Shown piece after piece: positions 58,365 to 64,000 of a stretch of DNA of 64,000 bases. Below the pieces are notes generated by a model. The model was given only the letters and a program-made list of their open reading frames with translations. It made no database searches and was not told the DNA's origin. How positions within the stretch are numbered: the first letter of the stretch is position 1; the number at the start of each line of letters is the position of its first letter. Position numbers and translations under genes: made by a program. This stretch comes from an uncultured Oscillospiraceae bacterium (GTDB lineage: Bacteria; Bacillota; Clostridia; Oscillospirales; Oscillospiraceae): positions 1 through 64,000 of the forward strand of contig CAKTKC010000001.1 of NCBI GenBank assembly GCA_934569225.1. The letters run 5' to 3'.

Positions 58365-59513
58365 ATGAAGAAAAAATCCGTTTCCCGTTGGATCACGGTA
58401 TGGAATCAGTCCCATACCAACATCAGGACGGTCACACCGAAATACCGCAATCGCACCATGTGGCTGACGGTGCCGGCGGCGGTATCCGGGGAGCGCGTCC
58501 GGCTGCGGTTTTCCAATAAGGAAGGCTGTACAAAGCTCCGGATCATTCAGGCCGCTGTCTGCGTGAACGGCGGTGGACGGCAGCCGGTGCTTTTTTGCGG
58601 AAAAGAACGGCTGGTGCTTGAAACCGGTGAGGAATGTTACACTGACGAAATTCCCCTGCATGTTGAGGCCGGTCAGTATTTGTCCGTCTTTGCGGCGTTC
58701 CGGGGAGACGTCACATCGGGCAACTGTATTGCCGCCCATGTGCAGTGCAGCAAGGATGGGAATTTCGTTTACGCGCCGCAGACAGACATCAGCAGACGGA
58801 GCTTCATGGACAGCTATTGGGGAAATCTTCCCGGTATTCCCGCAATTTCCGGGGTGGAAGTCCTAACCGACGAAACACCCGAGGTGATTGTCTGCTTTGG
58901 CGACTCCATCACCCAGCAGAGCACATGGACGGTTCCGCTGGAACGGATGCTGAATGACAATGGGCATCCGGCCATCGTGCTGAATGCGGGAATCGGAGGA
59001 AACAGACTGCTTCTCGGGGCGCCGGAGGCTGCACTCCAGGTGTTTGGCCCCGCTGCCATGGAGCGTTTTGAACGGGATGTACTCGGGGTGGAAGGCGTTA
59101 CTGCGGCGATTTTTGCCCTGGGCACCAACGACATTGGCTGGATCCGAAAACCGGAAGACATCGAAACCGCGGGAGCCGACGCCGTATTTGCCGGACTGAA
59201 ATCCCTGGCGGCCAAAGCCCACGGAAAGGGTCTGACGGTATACGCGGCAACGCTGACGCCCCGTAATGGGTCGCTGGACTACGGCCCGGAGCAGGAAGAG
59301 GAACGGCTGCGGCTGAATGCAATGATCCGCAGCGCAGACTGCTTTGATAGGGTAATTGATTTCGCGGAAGCAGTTGCCGATGCTGCGGATCCGGGTATGT
59401 TAGCCTTATACTGTGATTCCGGCGATCATTTGCATCCCAGCGCCCTGGGTGGGCAGAAAATGGCACGCTGCGCAAACGATGTAATAACAGGTTCGGACGG
59501 GCAGGGCGAATAG
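58365..59513 (+). CDS. SGNH/GDSL-family esterase
   Basis: A 382-residue esterase. A beta-rich N-terminal region (about 20-165) precedes the SGNH hydrolase domain: nucleophile Ser181 in 'VIVCFGDSITQQSTW', Gly in 'LNAGIGGNRLL', Asn in 'FALGTNDIGW' and Asp/His in 'DSGDHLHPSALGG'. No signal peptide. In this operon it fits a carbohydrate esterase removing acetyl groups from hemicellulose-like oligosaccharides before the glycosidases act. It starts 9 bp after the GH2 gene and is the last gene of the unit. Confidence 0.9.
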   Translation: MKKKSVSRWITVWNQSHTNIRTVTPKYRNRTMWLTVPAAVSGERVRLRFSNKEGCTKLRIIQAAVCVNGGGRQPVLFCGKERLVLETGEECYTDEIPLHVEAGQYLSVFAAFRGDVTSGNCIAAHVQCSKDGNFVYAPQTDISRRSFMDSYWGNLPGIPAISGVEVLTDETPEVIVCFGDSITQQSTWTVPLERMLNDNGHPAIVLNAGIGGNRLLLGAPEAALQVFGPAAMERFERDVLGVEGVTAAIFALGTNDIGWIRKPEDIETAGADAVFAGLKSLAAKAHGKGLTVYAATLTPRNGSLDYGPEQEEERLRLNAMIRSADCFDRVIDFAEAVADAADPGMLALYCDSGDHLHPSALGGQKMARCANDVITGSDGQGE

Positions 59514-59620
59514 AGGAAAAGTGCCCTTTTGCCCGGCGGATATTCCGGAATATGCGGCGCTGCCAATAATGAATTTCCAAAATCGGACTGTAATGTACAA
59601 ACACTTTCCGGCAGAAACCC

Positions 59621-59646
59621 CTGGGACGATATATTCTTCGTCCCAG
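59621..59646. terminator. Stem-loop between SGNH esterase and hypothetical gene
   Basis: CTGGGACGA and TCGTCCCAG pair around an 8-nt loop, between two convergent genes. T-runs are weak on both sides. Confidence 0.6.
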
Positions 59647-59653
59647 AGGTTCC

Positions 59654-60148
59654 CTAATGGACTACTTTTCTGAACTCAATTTCACCGATGGGCTGCTTAT
59701 CACAGTCGTAATAGTGAACGACCAGAATACCCCCCAAGGTACCCTGACACATAAAGGCTTCAAAATAGCAGTTTCCAGTCTCATCTTCCATGAAAGCGCC
59801 GCCTTCTCCGTAGGTCAGGCCCTCGATCTCCACCTTCATAATATTGCGCCGGGCTTCCCGGTCGGTCACAGTTGCCGGCATATGGATATGATATCCAAGG
59901 GGCGTCTCTGTAACGGTCATATCGCCAAATGTCAGACCGGGAATCGCATCGGGTTTCAGGGGATGATAGACCGTCCCTTCGCTGGTCACGGGTGCTTCAC
60001 TCAGAACAAAAGGCAATTCCACCCGCTGCACCTCGCTGCTGCCTTCCTCCCGAGCGTATACCAGGCATACCGCTTCCGGATTGGAGGCAGAAACCGTTTT
60101 GCTGACCTGTGTCAGGATTACCATTTCACTTTCAGAGATGTTTTCCAT
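59654..60148 (-). CDS. Hypothetical protein
   Basis: A 164-residue acidic protein of unknown family. It has no signal peptide, membrane helix or recognisable catalytic motif. The sequence looks beta-rich, with blocks such as 'EAVCLVYAREEG' and 'GGAFMEDETGNCYFEAFMCQ'. Composition and length support a real gene. The only visible ribosome binding site (AAAGGAAG) is about 25 bases before the ATG, so the exact start is uncertain. It stands alone between a convergent stem-loop and the tRNA region. Confidence 0.65.
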   Translation of the reverse strand: MENISESEMVILTQVSKTVSASNPEAVCLVYAREEGSSEVQRVELPFVLSEAPVTSEGTVYHPLKPDAIPGLTFGDMTVTETPLGYHIHMPATVTDREARRNIMKVEIEGLTYGEGGAFMEDETGNCYFEAFMCQGTLGGILVVHYYDCDKQPIGEIEFRKVVH

Positions 60149-60289
60149 CGATGATTTGATCGTCTGTCGCGGTTACACTTCCTTTCGGTTTGGACCCTTC
60201 ACCCTATTAGACAGTATCGGAACCGGGAAGGTCACATTTATTTGTAAAATTATAGCATTTTCCTGAAAAGAATCAAACGGGCAACGCCG

Positions 60290-60385
60290 TTTCGGAAATG
60301 CGTTTCCTCAAACATCCCAAAGAAAACAAATAATCCGAACCCATCTCCCATAGGGAAGAATTGGTTCGGATTATATTGGTTTGGT
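60290..60385. repeat. Interspersed ~95-bp hairpin repeat, copy B
   Basis: Homologous to copy A at 49607-49700: stem AATCCGAACC (60332-60341) / GGTTCGGATT (60363-60372), inner stem ATCTCCCA..AGGGAAGA, and matching flanks (TTTCGGAAA.. and ..AAACAAATAATCC). It directly adjoins the duplicated tRNA-Leu end at 60381. Confidence 0.7.
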
Positions 60386-60403
60386 GCCGCTGACCGGGCT
60401 CGA
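60381..60403 (-). repeat. Duplicated tRNA-Leu 3' end (candidate att site)
   Basis: A 23-bp exact copy of 60533-60555, which is the 3' end of tRNA-Leu from the T-loop to CCA plus one base. The rest of the tRNA is absent. This is the structure left when an integrative element uses the tRNA T-arm as attachment site. Only about 130 bp now lie between the two copies, with a perfect 10-bp inverted repeat (60441-60463) and no integrase gene. Confidence 0.65.
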
Positions 60404-60499
60404 TTACATCAAGAAGCAAATGCCGTCCAGCCGGCGTTTGGCAATGATCCACCGGATCATTGCATCTAAATGGGTTCGAGTCCCAATCAGGATATAAGA

Positions 60500-60530
60500 A
60501 CAGGGATATCCACTGGCGGGGTATCCCTGT
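60500..60530 (-). terminator. Terminator downstream of tRNA-Leu
   Basis: ACAGGGATA and TATCCCTGT pair; on the minus strand the stem is followed by TCTTATAT. It begins 4 bp after the tRNA CCA end. Confidence 0.7.
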
Positions 60531-60533
60531 CGT

Positions 60534-60621
60534 TGGTGCCGCTGACCGGGCTCGAACCGGTACTCTGGAAACCAGAACGAGATTTTAAGTCTCGGGTGTC
60601 TACCTATTCCACCACAGCGGC
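60534..60621 (-). tRNA. tRNA-Leu(UAA)
   Basis: An 88-nt cloverleaf with encoded CCA. Acceptor stem GCCGCTG pairs with CAGCGGC; the anticodon stem CGAGA/TCTCG holds loop CTTAAAA, giving anticodon UAA. A long variable arm (CTGG..CCAG) is typical of tRNA-Leu, and the T-arm ACCGG-TTCGAGC-CCGGT is perfect. Confidence 0.97.
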
Positions 60622-60715
60622 ATGTTCCCCCATAACGGGGGATATGAAATTACGTTGCAGATGCTGCCATCTCAACACAACGTATGGTAGCATATTTTCT
60701 GCCAACCGTCAAGTA

Positions 60716-61291
60716 TTACAGCTGATCGAGATTCAGCGTGAAGGCTTGCAGACAGTTGTTTAGGAACCATTCCAGTTCCGGGCGGTCCATGGCCTTCAGG
60801 GCTTCCAGGGTCTGCTGCGCTGCGGAGTCGAACTCTGTGTTGCCCGCCTTCTGCTCCTCCAGACACTTGATGTGGGCGGACAGCTTGTCCGCAGCCTTGA
60901 CGAAGGGTTCCAGCTCAGCGTCGTCTTCCAGGACGTAATGGGTGTAGCTGGAACGCAGCTCGGCCGGGAGCATGTCCAGCAGACGGTTGCCTGCAATGCG
61001 CTCCACCTCTTTGTAGGCGGTCTTGATGTCCGGATTGTAGTATTTGATGGGCGTGGGCAGGTCGCCGGTCAGGATTTCCGAAGCGTCGTGGTACAGCGCC
61101 GCCACGGCGCAGCGGTCGGGGTCGGGGGCGGGGAGGTTCAGAATGTCCCGGCGGATCAGCGCCAGGGCGTGAGCCAGCACCGCGGTCATGTGGCTGTGCT
61201 CGGAAATGTTTTCGGAAAAGGTGTTGCGCATCAGACCCCAGCGGGTTATGTAGCGCATACGGCCCATCAGGGCGTAAAACTCATTTGCCAT
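60716..61291 (-). CDS. yfbR: YfbR-like HD-domain 5'-deoxynucleotidase
   Basis: A 191-residue HD-superfamily phosphohydrolase. The N terminus 'FYALMGRMRYITRWGLMRNT' and metal-binding residues in 'ENISEHSHMTAVLAHALA' and 'ALYHDASEILTGDLPTPIKY' match YfbR, which removes phosphate from deoxynucleoside 5'-monophosphates. A further Asp occurs in 'FVKAADKLSAHIKCLEE'. It overlaps the HAD phosphatase gene by 11 bp and is the last gene of the operon ahead of tRNA-Leu. Confidence 0.93.
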   Translation of the reverse strand: MANEFYALMGRMRYITRWGLMRNTFSENISEHSHMTAVLAHALALIRRDILNLPAPDPDRCAVAALYHDASEILTGDLPTPIKYYNPDIKTAYKEVERIAGNRLLDMLPAELRSSYTHYVLEDDAELEPFVKAADKLSAHIKCLEEQKAGNTEFDSAAQQTLEALKAMDRPELEWFLNNCLQAFTLNLDQL

Positions 61292-61919
61292 GGATGATCT
61301 CCTCTATGTCCGCGGCCAACCGCGCGGGGGATTCGCAGAAATGCTTTGCACCGACGGCTTCCATGCAGGATTTGTCCCGGAAGCCCCAGAGAACGCTGAG
61401 GCAGGGGACACCGGCGTTGTTCGCCGTCAGAACGTCCACGTCACTGTCGCCGACGTAGATGCACGTCTCGGCGCCAATGGACGCCATGGCCTTGTACACC
61501 ATGTCTGCGGCGGGCTTGCGGGGGCAGTCGGGGCTTTCCCCCCGGGCGTAAATGCCGGGGAAGATGTCGGCGCAGAGGGTTTTCACCGCAGCGTCCGGCT
61601 TGTTGGAAACAATGGCGAGGGGGTAGCGCTCCCCGAGGGCGGCCAGGGCTTCCGGAATGCCCTCGTAGGGGCGGGTCTTGATCTGGCAGTGGGCGCTGTA
61701 ATAGGGCTGGAACGCCGCCAGCACCGGGGCGGGGTCTGCGCCCTCCGGGACGGCCTGGGCGATGAGCCGGGCAGCGCCGTTGCCGACAAACCGACGGACT
61801 TCCTCCGCCGTGCGCATAGGATAGTCGAAGGACGCAAGAACGTGGTTGACGCTGTCGGCCAGATCTGCCAGCGTGTCCAGAAGTGTGCCGTCCAAATCGA
61901 ATAAAATACCTGTTTTCAT
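61281..61919 (-). CDS. HAD-family phosphatase (phosphoglycolate phosphatase-like)
   Basis: A 212-residue HAD hydrolase with a helical cap. Motif I is 'ILFDLDGTLLDTLADL' (nucleophile and acid Asp residues), motif II 'LAIVSNKPDA', motif III Lys in 'CPRKPAADMVY' and motif IV 'CIYVGDSDVDVLTANNAG'. This arrangement is closest to Gph-type phosphatases, but substrate is not certain. ATG codons at 61922 and 61919 overlap the stop of the helicase-loader gene; the second has better spacing from AGAGG. The upstream in-frame extension is not coding. Confidence 0.92.
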   Translation of the reverse strand: MKTGILFDLDGTLLDTLADLADSVNHVLASFDYPMRTAEEVRRFVGNGAARLIAQAVPEGADPAPVLAAFQPYYSAHCQIKTRPYEGIPEALAALGERYPLAIVSNKPDAAVKTLCADIFPGIYARGESPDCPRKPAADMVYKAMASIGAETCIYVGDSDVDVLTANNAGVPCLSVLWGFRDKSCMEAVGAKHFCESPARLAADIEEIIHGK

Positions 61920-62902
61920 CATAAACCTCTGTTTTTCAGTACCCGAATGTCGTTTCCCACGAAGGTCAGACGCTGGAAGTCGCCGTGGAGCCGGGACGCG
62001 ATCTGGGGGGAATAGCGGCGGCTCAGCTCGTCCACATTCAGGTTGGTGGAGATGACCATGGGCTTGACGGCCATCATTCGGTCGTTGAGTAAACTGTACA
62101 GCGCGGCCGTGACGAACTGCCCGGGCATCTCTGTGCCGAGATCGTCCAGAATCAGAAGATCGCAGTTCGTCAGCTTGGCCGCTTCCCGGCGAGCGTCCTC
62201 GCTGGGTGTAAATTTCGCCTGCTCCAGCTTGGAGAACAGGTGACTCGAAGTTTCGTAAACCACACTGTAGCCCCGGTCGGTCACCGTCCGGGCAATGCAC
62301 GCCGACAGGAAGGTCTTCCCCAGACCCGTTCCGCCGATGAACAGCAAGTTCCCCACATTGGGGGTGAAGGTCGCGGCGTACCGGCGGCAGATGTTCAGCG
62401 TCCGCTCCATAATGGTGCGGGGGCTGGCGCCGTATTTGGGGTCAACGGCGTCGGGGTAGTAGTCCAGGCGGAACTGGCTGAAAGTCTCCCGGCTGCTGGA
62501 CAGAACGGAAATTTCCTTTTTCTGCTCCTGACGGCACAGCTCGCTCAGGCACTCGCACATGGCGGTGCCCACATAGCCGCTGCCGCCGCATTTGTCGCAG
62601 ATGGGGCTTTCGTCCAAAAAGCCTTCCTCAAAATTCGCGGCGGCCAGCGCCGCCCGTTCCCGCTGCAAGCCCAGATTTTCCTGCCGCGCCTGTTCCAGCA
62701 GCGCCTGGCCGTCGGAACCCTGCAAAAAGGCCGCCTGGGCAGCCTGGGCCATGGTGCGGCGCAGAAGCATGTCGATCTCCCGGATGCGGGGGACTTTGGC
62801 GTAGGCTTCTGCCAGATGCTGCCTGTTTTCCGACTCCCGGTCTTCCTTCGCCTGGGCAAGACGCGCCCGGGCGCGCTGAACCACTTCCGCACTGTATCCC
62901 AC
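61919..62902 (-). CDS. DnaC/DnaI-type replicative helicase loader ATPase
   Basis: A 327-residue AAA+ protein. An N-terminal helical region with a zinc-binding element 'CDKCGGSGYVGTAMCEC' (about 100-120) precedes the ATPase: Walker A 'FIGGTGLGKTFLSACIA', Walker B 'CDLLILDDLGTE', sensor 1 'PMVISTNLNVDEL' and sensor 2 'ASRLHGDF'. This matches DnaI/DnaC loaders of Firmicutes, which place the helicase on DNA with DnaD. The DnaD-domain gene lies 3 bp upstream. Whether this is the chromosomal loader or a second copy cannot be told. Confidence 0.93.
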   Translation of the reverse strand: MGYSAEVVQRARARLAQAKEDRESENRQHLAEAYAKVPRIREIDMLLRRTMAQAAQAAFLQGSDGQALLEQARQENLGLQRERAALAAANFEEGFLDESPICDKCGGSGYVGTAMCECLSELCRQEQKKEISVLSSSRETFSQFRLDYYPDAVDPKYGASPRTIMERTLNICRRYAATFTPNVGNLLFIGGTGLGKTFLSACIARTVTDRGYSVVYETSSHLFSKLEQAKFTPSEDARREAAKLTNCDLLILDDLGTEMPGQFVTAALYSLLNDRMMAVKPMVISTNLNVDELSRRYSPQIASRLHGDFQRLTFVGNDIRVLKNRGL

Positions 62903-62905
62903 GAA

Positions 62906-63787
62906 TTATCCCTCCTGCAATACTTTCTGAATGGCCTCCAGCTCCGCCTCGCCCAGCTGGCCGGAGGCACCCTTCGGGACGCTCGTCTTCCGGTCGCCGG
63001 TGCGGACGTCCTCGGCGCTGTGGAAGCCCTGCTGCTGCCAGCGCTGCAAAATCTTGTTCATGTACGCCCAGTTCAGCCCACCGGTATTCAGGCAGGTGCG
63101 CTCGTAGGCCATGGAGATCAGCTCGTCGTCCATGCCCATGTCCAGCCAGCTCTGGGCATAGCGCTCCTCGGCGGCGGTGAGACTGCGCCCCCGGATCTGG
63201 ATCAGGTTCATCAGCCGGGACAGCCGGGAATTGCGCACGTTCTGCGCCTGAATGAAGGCGGCGGCTTCCTCCACAGTGTCGATGCCCCGCTCCGCCCAGT
63301 TGTAGGCTTCCTTCTCGATGGTGCGCAGAGACGGATTGCGCAGACTCCCTCTTTGCCGGGCGCGTTCCTTGCAGTAGCACACCAGAAGGGAGATCACGTC
63401 CGCGGTCAGCCCTAAGTAGCGCACAAAGCCCAGGAGGATTTTCAGTTCTTCCGTGTTCAGGCTGCGGCCCAGCAGACGCTGCACCTCGCCGTAAAGGCTG
63501 CGGAAGGTGTTGTCCGAATCCATGGCGTCCAGCACGTCCTTTTCACAGTAGCTGGGACGTTCGCCGGGGGCAATGTGGCTGGGGCGGTCTTCCGGCCACA
63601 GACCCAGCTGCCGCAATGTAGCGGCGGCGCAGCCGTAGCGGGGGGCGCTGAAATGCAGATCGGCTTCCGCGCCCTCGGGGCGGTTGCCGCTGTTTATGTA
63701 AAGGTAAAGCAGCGCTGCATCCGGATTTGCGGCGGAAAGCAGCCTGCGGATGTCGCTCTGGGAAATTTTGACAGGTTCGGTGATCAT
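62906..63787 (-). CDS. dnaD: DnaD-domain replication initiation protein
   Basis: A 293-residue protein. A winged-helix N-terminal domain (about 10-100) is followed by a DnaD-like C-terminal domain (about 110-260) with the conserved 'AYMNKILQRW' (Y-x3-I-L-x2-W) near residues 244-253. It helps primosome assembly and is adjacent to the helicase loader, as often seen in Clostridia. The promoter at 63821-63849 is 34 bp upstream. Confidence 0.92.
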   Translation of the reverse strand: MITEPVKISQSDIRRLLSAANPDAALLYLYINSGNRPEGAEADLHFSAPRYGCAAATLRQLGLWPEDRPSHIAPGERPSYCEKDVLDAMDSDNTFRSLYGEVQRLLGRSLNTEELKILLGFVRYLGLTADVISLLVCYCKERARQRGSLRNPSLRTIEKEAYNWAERGIDTVEEAAAFIQAQNVRNSRLSRLMNLIQIRGRSLTAAEERYAQSWLDMGMDDELISMAYERTCLNTGGLNWAYMNKILQRWQQQGFHSAEDVRTGDRKTSVPKGASGQLGEAELEAIQKVLQEG

Positions 63788-63820
63788 TTCGGCGCCTCGC
63801 AGAAAAAGTCATTTTCCGTC

Positions 63821-63849
63821 ATTATACCACAGCTTCCCAACGGGGACAA
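63821..63849 (-). promoter_or_regulatory. Promoter of the dnaD-dnaC-HAD-yfbR operon
   Basis: Minus strand: TTGTCC, a 17-bp spacer, TATAAT. Confidence 0.7.
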
Positions 63850-63937
63850 CGGCGGGGCAGCAGAGAATTTCGCAGAAAAACGAAGATTTTTTTTGGCAGG
63901 ACACAGGATGTTGTGGGCAGGGGAGAGGACAAGTACA

Positions 63938-63986
63938 AAAACCGGAGTCAGGGCACCAATCGCGTGCGCAGCTGTACTCCGGTTTT
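63938..63986. terminator. Terminator near the right edge
   Basis: AAAACCGGAGT pairs with ACTCCGGTTTT around a 27-nt loop, with T-rich sequence on both strands. It probably ends a minus-strand gene that lies beyond the window. Confidence 0.7.
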
Positions 63987-64000
63987 CGTTTATTCGCAAA

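Noticed and set aside
56592..58739. 715-codon minus-strand frame opposite the GH2 and SGNH genes
   Set aside because: Both plus-strand genes have intact catalytic motifs and ribosome binding sites; the antisense frame has none.
60470..60763. 97-codon plus-strand frame with 'VPLTGLEPVLWKP'-like text
   Set aside because: It is the complement of tRNA-Leu; this peptide is a well-known artefact of reading through tRNA genes.
1..64000. Prophage or complete mobile element
   Set aside because: No phage structural genes, transposase or intact integrase are visible; only scars and MITE-like repeats are.

Overview
The window looks like a chromosomal segment of a Gram-positive, anaerobic, fairly GC-rich member of the Clostridia, probably an Oscillospirales-type gut bacterium. 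This is an inference from the gene set: LPXTG pilins with sortases, DnaD and a DnaI-type helicase loader, a hybrid-cluster protein with a Crp/Fnr regulator, YesM/YesN-type two-component genes, sigma-A-like promoters and strong AGGAGG ribosome binding sites. No rRNA, CRISPR array, intact insertion sequence or prophage is visible. One tRNA-Leu(UAA) is present.

Layout. 0-1.7 kb: end of a sugar ABC importer (two permeases) closed by a terminator. 1.9-10.9 kb: a pilus locus with a coiled-coil protein, a dedicated signal peptidase, a 1212-residue VWA surface protein carrying 18 H-x-H-x3-C motifs, a backbone pilin, a class C sortase, a minor pilin and a second sortase. 10.9-14.1 kb: a three-gene unit (unknown protein, DUF2201/VWA protein, MoxR-type ATPase) with its own promoter lying across the last sortase stop codon. 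14.2-21 kb: M3 oligopeptidase, glycosyltransferase, DUF554 membrane protein, PfkB kinase, SmtB-like regulator and a GH2 enzyme. 21-25.7 kb: an envelope-glycopolymer operon (GT2-GtrA fusion, phosphodiester glycosidase, membrane protein of unknown function, PAP2 phosphatase). 26-29.5 kb: two paralogous small XRE regulators, a MerR remnant, and a divergent Crp/Fnr-hcp pair with a palindrome at exactly -41.5 of the predicted hcp promoter.

29.5-49.4 kb: the most striking region. Eighteen genes lie head to tail on the minus strand with overlaps or short gaps: oppABCDF-type importer, amidohydrolase, FAD dehydrogenase/reductase, DUF2877, FdrA, a 57-codon gene, DUF1116, an acetate-kinase-family protein, DapA-type aldolase, IlvD/Edd-type dehydratase, aldose-epimerase-like protein, SDR oxidoreductase, response regulator and sensor kinase. 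The FdrA/DUF1116/DUF2877 trio corresponds to the oxamate carbamoyltransferase (AllFGH) of allantoin-using enterobacteria. Here it is joined to an acetate-kinase homologue with altered active-site positions instead of a carbamate kinase, and to a set resembling a non-phosphorylative sugar-acid pathway. I infer an undescribed catabolic route in which an acyl phosphate made by the FdrA complex is used to make ATP.

50-59.5 kb: a glycoside utilisation operon (ArsR-HTH regulator with a fused C-terminal domain, divergent sugar ABC importer, GH43-like, GH2 and SGNH hydrolases), invaded by a 162-bp palindromic MITE-like element. 59.6-64 kb: a hypothetical gene, tRNA-Leu with a 23-bp duplicated 3' end (an old attachment site), then a minus-strand operon dnaD-dnaC/dnaI-HAD phosphatase-YfbR-like nucleotidase.
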